A program made the translations under genes and the position numbers. Below are positions 5,857 to 11,567 of a stretch of 11,567 nt of DNA, one piece after another (the stretch's first letter is position 1; the number at the start of each line of letters is the position of its first letter). This stretch comes from Treponema sp. UBA3870 (lineage in GTDB: Bacteria > Spirochaetota > Spirochaetia > Treponematales > Treponemataceae). The stretch covers positions 1-11,567 of the forward strand of contig DGGQ01000016.1 of NCBI GenBank assembly GCA_002392275.1, written 5' to 3'. The notes under the pieces were generated by a model. It saw only the letters and a program-made list of their open reading frames with translations, was not told where the DNA came from and ran no database searches.

Positions 5857-7359
5857 TCATGGACAAGCGTATTCCACTCCATAGGGCAAATACTCCGGAA
5901 GTTCTTCTTCAAGTATTTTTTCAAAATATTTTCCATCAATAATCTCGTAGCCATCTATTTCTTCCAGAACTTCATCGCAGGCATTTTCTTTTTGATTCTC
6001 ACTTTCCGTAGACTCATTTCCAGAGATTTTCTCTCCGTGGTCTGTAGACTTATCCATTGGAACTTTTTTCTGCTCTATCTTTTCGGAAGGCTCCACGTCG
6101 ATGATTTTTTCATCATCAACGATTCCCTCGTCGCAAATCACCGTGGGCATTCCGTCATCAGAAATTTCTTCTTCAACTTTTTCCCAGAATACGTCACCGG
6201 GGATTTCTTTTGCATTTTCTTTTTCAGAAGATTCCAGATCTTTAAGTTTTTCTTCTGCGGCCTTTTGTTCTTCCTCAAGTCTCTTTTTTTCGGCGGCCAT
6301 CCGTTCTTCCTCAAGTCTCTTTTTCTCCGCGGCCTTTTGTTCTTCCTCAAGTCTCTTTTTCTCGGCGGCCATCCGTTCTTCCTCAAGCCTCTTTTTTTCG
6401 GCGGCCTTTTGTTCTTCCTCAAGTCTCTTTTTTTCGGCGGCCATCCGTTCTTCCTCAAGTCTCTTTATGGTGTCCCTAGTTTCCTGTAGCTTCTTGGTGT
6501 ATAAAATCAGCTCGGGGCGATACTCAAAATGCATATTGTCCCAAAGATCCCATTTTCCGCCGTATATAAATCCTTCGCTCTCAAATATTTTTACCACGGA
6601 ATCAGGCACAATCCATCGTTTTTTTAGGGGCAGCAACATCCAGTCCGGGTCAATATCCCTTCGCCACGCCCAATACAAATTTTTTTTGTCCCATCCAATT
6701 GGCAGAATGTCTACCGCGACACCCATGCTATGAAAGGACCGTCTGCCAGAATCTGCAATTGTTCTCCAGTTGTACGAACCTGCCGAATCAAGATTTTTGA
6801 CGAAATCATCTACCTCCTTGTTGATTCCAACCAGGGCCTTAATTTTTTTTTCAACATTTTTCAGGGGCTGCACAATCCTGTCATGCACGTAGGAGGCTTT
6901 TCCAAAAAAAGTTGTCCTAGTGATGTGCTTTTCAACATTTTTGCGGGAGTCGGACTCATAGATTATATCGTAAATGAAAGTTGGCGCACCGGGACCATCC
7001 TGCCGGTTTTCAGGTGACGACATCTCCCTAAGTTCCTCGACATATTTTTTTGAAAAAGTGCTTGGGTCGGGGATTTCAAAACTGTATTCATAAAGCACAG
7101 GCGTAAATTTTTTTTTGTTCAACAGTTCCGATTTAGGCAGACAGCGGCCACCCTGCCAGTACAGTTTCTCGCTTCTTTTTCCAACGGTAATTGTAATCAG
7201 CTGGTCGTAGACGGTATTGTCATACACACATTCAAACTTGACATCGGGATAGCATTTTCTAAATATTTCAATCTCGGGAGGCTCGTAGGAATATGCAAAA
7301 ACGGACATGAAAAAAAATATCAGAATAAGCACGGACCTGAGTATTTTTCGTTTTACCAT
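5857..7359 (-). CDS. Secreted M15-type zinc peptidase with repeat coiled coil and acidic tail
   Basis: A probable peptidoglycan-directed DD/LD-carboxypeptidase or endopeptidase of the M15 (VanY/Ply500-like) group, acting outside the cytoplasmic membrane. From the ATG at 7359 (GGAG 7 bases upstream) it has 500 residues; an upstream in-frame TTG lacks a ribosome site. Residues 1-24 form a signal peptide (MVKRK, then a hydrophobic run ending FAYS). The catalytic signature is complete: SFHSMGVAVD gives zinc ligands H210 and D217, and WDNMHFE gives likely catalytic D274 and ligand H277. After this domain (about 190-290) come six 12-residue repeats (300-371) alternating RLEEERMAAEKK and RLEEEQKAAEKK, a clear coiled coil. 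The last 125 residues are acidic and probably disordered, ending in a Cys two residues before the stop. The family is normally just the enzyme domain, so the added 200 residues suggest anchoring or partner binding. The exact bond cut is unknown. Confidence 0.85.
   Translation of the reverse strand: MVKRKILRSVLILIFFFMSVFAYSYEPPEIEIFRKCYPDVKFECVYDNTVYDQLITITVGKRSEKLYWQGGRCLPKSELLNKKKFTPVLYEYSFEIPDPSTFSKKYVEELREMSSPENRQDGPGAPTFIYDIIYESDSRKNVEKHITRTTFFGKASYVHDRIVQPLKNVEKKIKALVGINKEVDDFVKNLDSAGSYNWRTIADSGRRSFHSMGVAVDILPIGWDKKNLYWAWRRDIDPDWMLLPLKKRWIVPDSVVKIFESEGFIYGGKWDLWDNMHFEYRPELILYTKKLQETRDTIKRLEEERMAAEKKRLEEEQKAAEKKRLEEERMAAEKKRLEEEQKAAEKKRLEEERMAAEKKRLEEEQKAAEEKLKDLESSEKENAKEIPGDVFWEKVEEEISDDGMPTVICDEGIVDDEKIIDVEPSEKIEQKKVPMDKSTDHGEKISGNESTESENQKENACDEVLEEIDGYEIIDGKYFEKILEEELPEYLPYGVEYACP
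6247..6462 (-). repeat. Tandem repeat, three 72-base units (six 36-base half-units) within the M15 gene
   Basis: The stretch encodes six consecutive 12-residue units alternating between ERMAAEKK and EQKAAEKK versions. The 36-base half-units are nearly identical. The few differences I see are mainly synonymous (for example AGA/AGG and GAA/GAG), apart from the alternating RM/QK swap and the changed final unit (AAEEKL). This points to recent duplication of a 72-base unit and to possible copy-number variation between strains. Confidence 0.9.
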
Positions 7360-7382
7360 AAATTTACTCCACAAAAAGATTT

Positions 7383-7388
7383 ACTATA
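7383..7388 (-). promoter_or_regulatory. Possible -10 element before the M15 peptidase gene
   Basis: Minus-strand TATAGT (5 of 6 matches) lies about 25 bases before the ATG at 7359, in the 47-base gap behind the pseudouridine synthase gene. No convincing -35 is found at the right distance, and no terminator separates the two genes, so read-through from upstream may be the main source of transcript. Confidence 0.25.
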
Positions 7389-7406
7389 AGGAAGCCTCTA
7401 AAAACA

Positions 7407-8111
7407 TCAGCTTTTGGAGATTGTCTGAAGGCTTTCTATCAACGACGCGGCCTTCTGCATGTGTTCTGGAAGCGGGATTTCAAACACTTTTTCTTTCCCG
7501 TCAATCGGGAGGGTCAGTCTGAAAGCGGCGAGGCACAGTTTTTTGATTCCGGCTTTCCGAAGGAGCTTGTTTTTCTTAAAATCACCGTGCTGGTCGTCGG
7601 CTGCAATCGGCGCTCCGTTTTTTGCAAGTTGGATACGTATCTGGTGCATGCGTCCTGTTCCAAGCACTATATGGACAAGGCTCAGCGCAACCTGACTTTC
7701 ACCTGTCTGACTTTCAGCCGCTATCACGCCGGATTTTTCGACCGTAAAATCAAGGTATGCCTCCTGGGTCCTTCCGTGGGCTTCGACAGTTCCCCGGATT
7801 CTCCCATTTTCGGAGGGCTTTCCGTCAACAAGAGGCTTTCCTATGGTTATGGCGATGTATTCCTTTTTAACATCCTTTCTTCCTATCATCCCGGTCCATT
7901 TTGCAGCGGCTAGAGGATTTTTTGCAACAATCAGTATACCGGAAGTCTCCTTGTCAAGCCTGTGAACAAGGTGGATTTTATATCCAAGCTGTGCCGAAAG
8001 TTCCGAGTCAAGCGGATGAGAAATTCCCTTCCCCCCCTGTACCGAAACGCCGTTTGGTTTGTTTATAAGGAGAATCTCATCGTTTTCATATAATATGGAA
8101 AATGGTGTCAT
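7407..8111 (-). CDS. RluA-family pseudouridine synthase
   Basis: Converts specific uridines in ribosomal or transfer RNA to pseudouridine in the cytoplasm. The 234-residue protein carries the family's catalytic motif HRLDKETSG at 50-58, with D53 as the nucleophile, an N-terminal ILYENDEILLINKPNGV segment (6-22), and the later GRMHQIR motif (153-159) followed by GAPIAADDQHG. There is no N-terminal S4 RNA-binding domain, so it resembles the short RluA-type members rather than RluC/RluD; the exact target uridine cannot be assigned. The start is the ATG at 8111 (TTG at 8114 is the only alternative before an in-frame TGA). Neither has a convincing Shine-Dalgarno motif. The predicted promoter places the RNA 5' end at or within a few bases of this ATG. 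The divergent gene starts only 30 bases away. Confidence 0.94.
   Translation of the reverse strand: MTPFSILYENDEILLINKPNGVSVQGGKGISHPLDSELSAQLGYKIHLVHRLDKETSGILIVAKNPLAAAKWTGMIGRKDVKKEYIAITIGKPLVDGKPSENGRIRGTVEAHGRTQEAYLDFTVEKSGVIAAESQTGESQVALSLVHIVLGTGRMHQIRIQLAKNGAPIAADDQHGDFKKNKLLRKAGIKKLCLAAFRLTLPIDGKEKVFEIPLPEHMQKAASLIESLQTISKS
8089..8094 (+). promoter_or_regulatory. Possible -10 element for the transglutaminase-like gene
   Basis: A perfect TATAAT on the plus strand, inside the start of the divergent pseudouridine synthase gene, 47 bases before the ATG at 8142. No good -35 sits 16-18 bases upstream, so it would need an activator or be weak. It is the best candidate seen for this transcript. 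Confidence 0.3.
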
Positions 8112-8119
8112 CAACCGAT

Positions 8120-8148
8120 ATTGTATTCAAGGTGGTAAAAAATGGCAA
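8120..8148 (-). promoter_or_regulatory. Predicted promoter of the pseudouridine synthase gene
   Basis: Minus-strand -35 TTGCCA (8148-8143, 5 of 6), exactly 17 bases, then -10 TACAAT (8125-8120, 5 of 6). Transcription would begin around 8111-8114, so the mRNA would have no leader or only a few bases, in keeping with the missing ribosome site. The -35 box covers part of the start codon of the divergent gene at 8142. Confidence 0.6.
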
Positions 8149-9296
8149 GGACAAGGGCTTCTATTTTTTTTGCGATTCTCCTGCTGATTTCAGTTCCGGC
8201 TTTTTCACAGCGGCTTGGATTCGGTGAAAACTACGGGGAGCTTAGCATAGATTTTCCGGCAGGATTCCAGCTCCAGGACTCAAACAGCCAGGGGACGGCC
8301 TTCCAGCTCCAGAGTACAGTAGTGCCGGTGAGTGCCGTGGTGAGGATTTACCGGAGCTCCAGATACGCTACGCCGACGGATGCGTTGAACTCATCGTTAA
8401 AGGCCCTTGGTGCAAAGCCTGAGACAGAAGATTTTTCATGGCGGAACCAGAATGCCGCAATAGCAAATTTCTCCGCCGCAATCAACAGGCAGCAGGTAAC
8501 GGGCTACGGTCTTTCAGTGACGATTCCAAACGGCGCGGGAACGGTGGTCCTCATTGCATGGTGCGCGCAGAACCAGCTTTCAAGATGCCACAACTACATG
8601 CTCAGTTTCATGGACGGACTCATAATCGACGAAGGCTCCTATTTTGAAGCGGGACCTGTAACGGCATACCTCTATCCGAAATCGGATGAAAAAATCGACG
8701 TGGACATTGAGATTGCAGGAAAAAAAATCAGGACGAACCTACGCTCGAACGACAAAGAGGCCTCGGAATACACGGTGGACAGAGAGTACCAGGTGCTTTC
8801 GGTATACGCAAACGACCGTAACTGGCAGACAGCACTGGAACGCTACTACAGGATGATTTTCAGGGACTCTTACGGAAGGCTCATGCAGGCGGGGTTCGAC
8901 ATATTCAACGAAATCTACCCGGATGCGGCGGACGACACGGATTTGGCCCAGAAACTTTTGACATGGACCCAGGGAATGAAATATGAAAGGGAAAGGACGA
9001 CAAGCGACTTCACATCCCTACCGGCGATGCTCCTTGGAGATGGAAGCGACTGCGACAGCCGTGCGTTGATTCTGTGCGTGCTACTCACCCAGATGAACCA
9101 GGATGCTGTGCTTCTCGTAAGCCCACAGTTCAGCCACGCAATGACTGCAATAACGAGCGACCACCCGGGACACAGCTTCAAAATCAACGGAAAGGATTAC
9201 CTCATGGGAGAAACCACCGCCCAGGGACTCACGTGGGGAAAGATAGACGGAAAGCAGGACGACCAGAGCAAGTGGATGGCCGTAACATTCTTCTAG
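8142..9296 (+). CDS. Exported transglutaminase-like (Cys/His) protein of unknown function
   Basis: I do not recognise a named family member. The 384-residue protein begins with a clear signal peptide (MARTRASIFFAILLLISVPAFSQ, shown by a basic start, hydrophobic core and AFSQ end near residue 23). Residues 24-165 form a beta-rich domain without a motif I can name. A second half has a transglutaminase-like pattern: GDGSDCDSRALIL around C304, SHAMTAI around H332, and YLMGETT with E357 where the family normally has Asp. The spacing fits a Cys-His-Asp/Glu catalytic triad, so a protease, amidase or transglutaminase-type activity outside the cytoplasmic membrane is plausible but unproven. The ATG at 8142 has AAGGTGG 6 bases upstream. 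The EamA permease starts 4 bases after its TAG stop, indicating co-transcription. Confidence 0.78.
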   Translation: MARTRASIFFAILLLISVPAFSQRLGFGENYGELSIDFPAGFQLQDSNSQGTAFQLQSTVVPVSAVVRIYRSSRYATPTDALNSSLKALGAKPETEDFSWRNQNAAIANFSAAINRQQVTGYGLSVTIPNGAGTVVLIAWCAQNQLSRCHNYMLSFMDGLIIDEGSYFEAGPVTAYLYPKSDEKIDVDIEIAGKKIRTNLRSNDKEASEYTVDREYQVLSVYANDRNWQTALERYYRMIFRDSYGRLMQAGFDIFNEIYPDAADDTDLAQKLLTWTQGMKYERERTTSDFTSLPAMLLGDGSDCDSRALILCVLLTQMNQDAVLLVSPQFSHAMTAITSDHPGHSFKINGKDYLMGETTAQGLTWGKIDGKQDDQSKWMAVTFF

Positions 9297-9300
9297 CGGT

Positions 9301-10212
9301 ATGGAACAGTACAATTTAAAACGCGGAATCCTTTTTGCTCTTTTTTCGTCTTTCTGTTTTGCATTGATGGGAATGCTCGTGCATGCGGCGGGGGACCTTC
9401 CGTTTGTGGAGAAGGCTTTTTTCAGGAACATAGTCGCGCTTGTTTTCGCGTCGGTGCTTTTCATAAGGAGCAGGAAAAAGGAGGCCGTCCACAGGAAAAT
9501 AGAAAAAAAAGCAATCAAATTCGTTCTGCTCAGGGCGGTGTGCGGTTCGGTCGGAATATTCGGAAACTTCTACGCGCTGGACCACATCCCCATATCCGAT
9601 GCCTCAATGCTCAACAAGATGTCGCCTTTCTTTTCGATTCTGGGATGCTTCATCTTCCTTGGCGAAAAGATTGAGCTGATTCCGCTTCTTGCAGTCTGCG
9701 GAGCATTCGGTGGAGCCGTGCTGGTCATAAAGCCCTCGTTCAATTTCACACAATTCTTTCCGGCGCTCGCAGGATTCCTAGGCGGCATGGGCGCGGGGTT
9801 CGCCTACTCGTTCATAAGGAAATGCCATTCATACAAGGTAAACGGAAATTTCATAATAATGACATTCTCTCTATTCTCATCAATGATCTGCCTCCCCTTC
9901 ATGATTGCGTTCTGGAAACCAATGAGCGTGCAGCAGCTTTTGATTCTGATTGGTGCGGGACTTGCGGCATCGGGCGGTCAGTTCGGAATCACCAACGCAT
10001 ACTTCAACGCACCTGCGGCAAAAATTTCAATCTACGAATACTCGATGGTAATTTTCTCCGCCATCATGGGATTCTTCGCATTCGGACAGGTTCCCGACGC
10101 ACTCAGCATGCTCGGCTACATCATAATCATCGGGATTGCGGTCCTCATATTTTTCTACAACCAGAGGAAACAGAAAAAGGCGGATGAAGCCAAGCAAGAA
10201 ACGGACGCTTGA
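9301..10212 (+). CDS. EamA/DMT-superfamily permease
   Basis: An inner-membrane drug/metabolite transporter, probably an exporter of amino acids or other small metabolites; the substrate is unknown. The 303 residues and about 10 hydrophobic helices are typical of two tandem EamA repeats (about 8-145 and 152-287). The first repeat ends with the family-typical FLGEKI (119-124), followed by AVCGAFGGAVLVIKP. An AASGGQFGITNAYFNAPA segment lies in the second half. The tail after residue 288 is short and charged (QRKQKKADEAKQE). The gene begins 4 bases after the stop of the transglutaminase-like gene, with only a weak GCGG site, so it probably relies on translation from the upstream gene. It ends facing the convergent sugar symporter. 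Confidence 0.93.
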   Translation: MEQYNLKRGILFALFSSFCFALMGMLVHAAGDLPFVEKAFFRNIVALVFASVLFIRSRKKEAVHRKIEKKAIKFVLLRAVCGSVGIFGNFYALDHIPISDASMLNKMSPFFSILGCFIFLGEKIELIPLLAVCGAFGGAVLVIKPSFNFTQFFPALAGFLGGMGAGFAYSFIRKCHSYKVNGNFIIMTFSLFSSMICLPFMIAFWKPMSVQQLLILIGAGLAASGGQFGITNAYFNAPAAKISIYEYSMVIFSAIMGFFAFGQVPDALSMLGYIIIIGIAVLIFFYNQRKQKKADEAKQETDA

Positions 10213-10257
10213 TTTTTCCGCACATCCTATTGGCATAACACGAATAAGGATTAACAC

Positions 10258-10297
10258 AAAAAACCACCGCAAGGAAAATGTTCATCCTACGGTGGTT
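10258..10297 (-). terminator. Intrinsic terminator behind the GPH symporter gene
   Basis: AACCACCG (10262-10269) pairs with CGGTGGTT (10290-10297) over 8 bases. A further inner AGGA/TCCT pairing closes a 9-base loop. In the minus direction the stem leads into a T-run (10263-10258), a strong signal 21 bases past the symporter stop. In the plus direction the stem is followed only by a weakly T-rich stretch, so it may stop the EamA transcript less efficiently. Confidence 0.8.
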
Positions 10298-10317
10298 CTA
10301 TTATCTCTTTGCCGGGA

Positions 10318-11567
10318 TTACTCGGACCCTTCCTTTTCGTTTCTCTCTTTAAGCTCCGCGGAAATCTCCTCAACCTTTTTGTCTGTAAGTATGAACTTGC
10401 TCTTGAAGATAATCACACCAATCAAAAGGACGACAATCGGGATTACGGTCATCACCATGCGGAGACCAATCTTGGAGCTGGCTGGAACTGCAAGGGAGAA
10501 ATCGATTGCGGCATCGCTTGCCACACCATCGCCAATATTGTTCAGGTGGAGAACGGAAAGTGCAATCGATGCAACGAATGCCGAGATTCCGGACGCAAGT
10601 TTTACAACAAAAGTCTGCATACTGAAAATGACACTCTCGTCGCGGCGGTGGTTCTTGAGGTCGCCATAGTCAACCGTGTTGGCAAGGAAGACCGTGATTA
10701 TTACATTGTTCACACCCGCGCTGGCCATGACCAGAACACCTGGAATCAAGAACGGCACAACCGAGTTTACACCAATGCTCGCCATGATAAGGAGCGCGAC
10801 ATATCCAATCACGCTCATCGAGATGCTTACATAGAAAATCTTTATGTTGTTGAGCTTCAGCACGTTTCTGAGGAATGGATAAAGGAGCATCATCGAAAGA
10901 ATCTGCGCACCGCCACCAATCATGTTGAACAGCGAGTACCCCTGGTTCCAGTCTGTTCCACCAAGGTCGTACTTGAAGAAATAAATAACAAGCGTGGAGG
11001 TGATGTAGAGGGCCACATTGATTACGACAATCGTGATTACGACACACATTGCCTGGTCATTGCGGACAAGAGCCTTGAACATCTCACTGATTTTTGCGGT
11101 CTTCATGTCAACAGACGACTTCTCCTTGATTGTGAAGCACATTATCACGGTGAACACAACAAATAGGACAGCGACTCCAAGAACAAAGAATTTAAATCCG
11201 TTAAGTTCTATCCACTGGTTTCCAGGATACCTTCCCGCAAGATCCTCAGGAACTTTTCCACCAAGTTTTCCAAGAACCGGGACAAGTATCATCGTGAATA
11301 TTGATATGAACGCAGAGCCTACTCCCGCGCAGCTCCTTGCAAGAGTCGTAAGCCCCTCGCGCTCCTTGCCACCGTTTGTGAAAGCTGGAATCATTGACCA
11401 GTAGGGGATGTCCATCATCGTGTAGGTGACGCCCCAGAGGATGTAGATCACGGAGAAGAACACCATGAGCGCAGTGCCCTTGATATCCGGCGCCGCGAAC
11501 ATCGCGTAGAGCACGAACGCGTTCAGGACCGTTCCGGAGACGAGCCAGGGACGGAATTTGCCCCAGC
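10318..11567 (-). CDS. GPH-family sugar:cation symporter (MelB-like), N-terminus outside window
   Basis: An inner-membrane major-facilitator transporter of the glycoside-pentoside-hexuronide:cation symporter group, importing a sugar or glycoside with H+ or Na+; the sugar cannot be read from the sequence. The reading frame stays open to the window end. The first visible residues are WGKFRPWLVSGTVLN, which correspond to the family's conserved WGxFRPW motif after helix 2. The true start therefore lies beyond 11567 and the GTG at 11514 is not a start. Further on come the YTMMDIPYWSMIPAF segment and the remaining helices, then a charged C-terminal tail ending ERNEKEGSE. About 415 of an expected 450-500 residues are visible. 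It is convergent with the EamA gene and has its own terminator. Confidence 0.93.
   Translation of the reverse strand, partial: WGKFRPWLVSGTVLNAFVLYAMFAAPDIKGTALMVFFSVIYILWGVTYTMMDIPYWSMIPAFTNGGKEREGLTTLARSCAGVGSAFISIFTMILVPVLGKLGGKVPEDLAGRYPGNQWIELNGFKFFVLGVAVLFVVFTVIMCFTIKEKSSVDMKTAKISEMFKALVRNDQAMCVVITIVVINVALYITSTLVIYFFKYDLGGTDWNQGYSLFNMIGGGAQILSMMLLYPFLRNVLKLNNIKIFYVSISMSVIGYVALLIMASIGVNSVVPFLIPGVLVMASAGVNNVIITVFLANTVDYGDLKNHRRDESVIFSMQTFVVKLASGISAFVASIALSVLHLNNIGDGVASDAAIDFSLAVPASSKIGLRMVMTVIPIVVLLIGVIIFKSKFILTDKKVEEISAELKERNEKEGSE

Noticed and set aside
6247..6462. CRISPR-like array
   Set aside because: Units are contiguous without unique spacers, in frame, and encode a regular coiled coil, so this is a coding tandem repeat.
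6101..6733. A 210-codon plus-strand frame with repeated SSSLFFSAA units
   Set aside because: It is the complement of the tandem repeat in the M15 gene. The repetition comes from the DNA repeat, while the minus-strand frame has a signal peptide and catalytic motifs.
10309..11166. A 285-codon plus-strand frame over the GPH symporter
   Set aside because: The translation is Asn/His/Glu-rich and shows no family features, whereas the minus frame has the WGKFRPW and other symporter features.
11512..11514. GTG at 11514 as the start of the symporter
   Set aside because: The frame continues upstream to the window edge with the conserved WGKFRPW motif, so the gene is simply truncated by the window.

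Overview
The window looks like a stretch of a spirochaete chromosome, most likely a host-associated Treponema. This rests on the rimP-nusA-infB order, an IF-2 with a Gly/Arg/Asn-rich N-terminus, and my general recollection of Treponema secreted M15-type and transglutaminase-like proteins. It is a judgement from protein style, not a database match. There are ten protein-coding genes, two of them cut by the window edges. I see no tRNA, rRNA, insertion sequence, phage gene or CRISPR array, and coding density is high, with no gene-free stretch over about 135 bases.

Layout. (1) 1-2663, minus strand: the translation/transcription-factor operon. A good sigma-70-type promoter (2635-2663) is followed by a short leader carrying a hairpin plus U-run, then rimP (TTG start), nusA and the first 184 codons of infB. 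(2) 2694-5738, minus: a SulP anion transporter with a STAS domain and, 9 bases behind it, a MATE-family exporter, probably one operon. (3) 5857-8111, minus: a secreted M15-type zinc peptidase with a tandem-repeat coiled coil and acidic tail, and upstream of it an RluA-family pseudouridine synthase. (4) 8142-10212, plus: a divergent pair, a secreted transglutaminase-like protein followed 4 bases later by an EamA/DMT permease. (5) 10262-11567, minus: a convergent GPH-type sugar/cation symporter, cut by the window end, with a strong intrinsic terminator behind it.

How the genes relate. Only the rimP-nusA-infB block is a clear functional unit: 30S maturation, transcription elongation/termination and translation initiation. 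The rest is a run of housekeeping and envelope genes: four membrane transporters, two exported enzymes and one RNA-modifying enzyme. I found no convincing new multi-gene system. The items most worth a second look are the zinc ribbon at the end of NusA, the attenuator-like hairpin in the rimP leader, the predicted leaderless or near-leaderless rluA-family transcript whose -35 overlaps the start codon of the divergent gene, the inverted repeat around the putative SulP promoter, and the repeat-bearing M15 protein.
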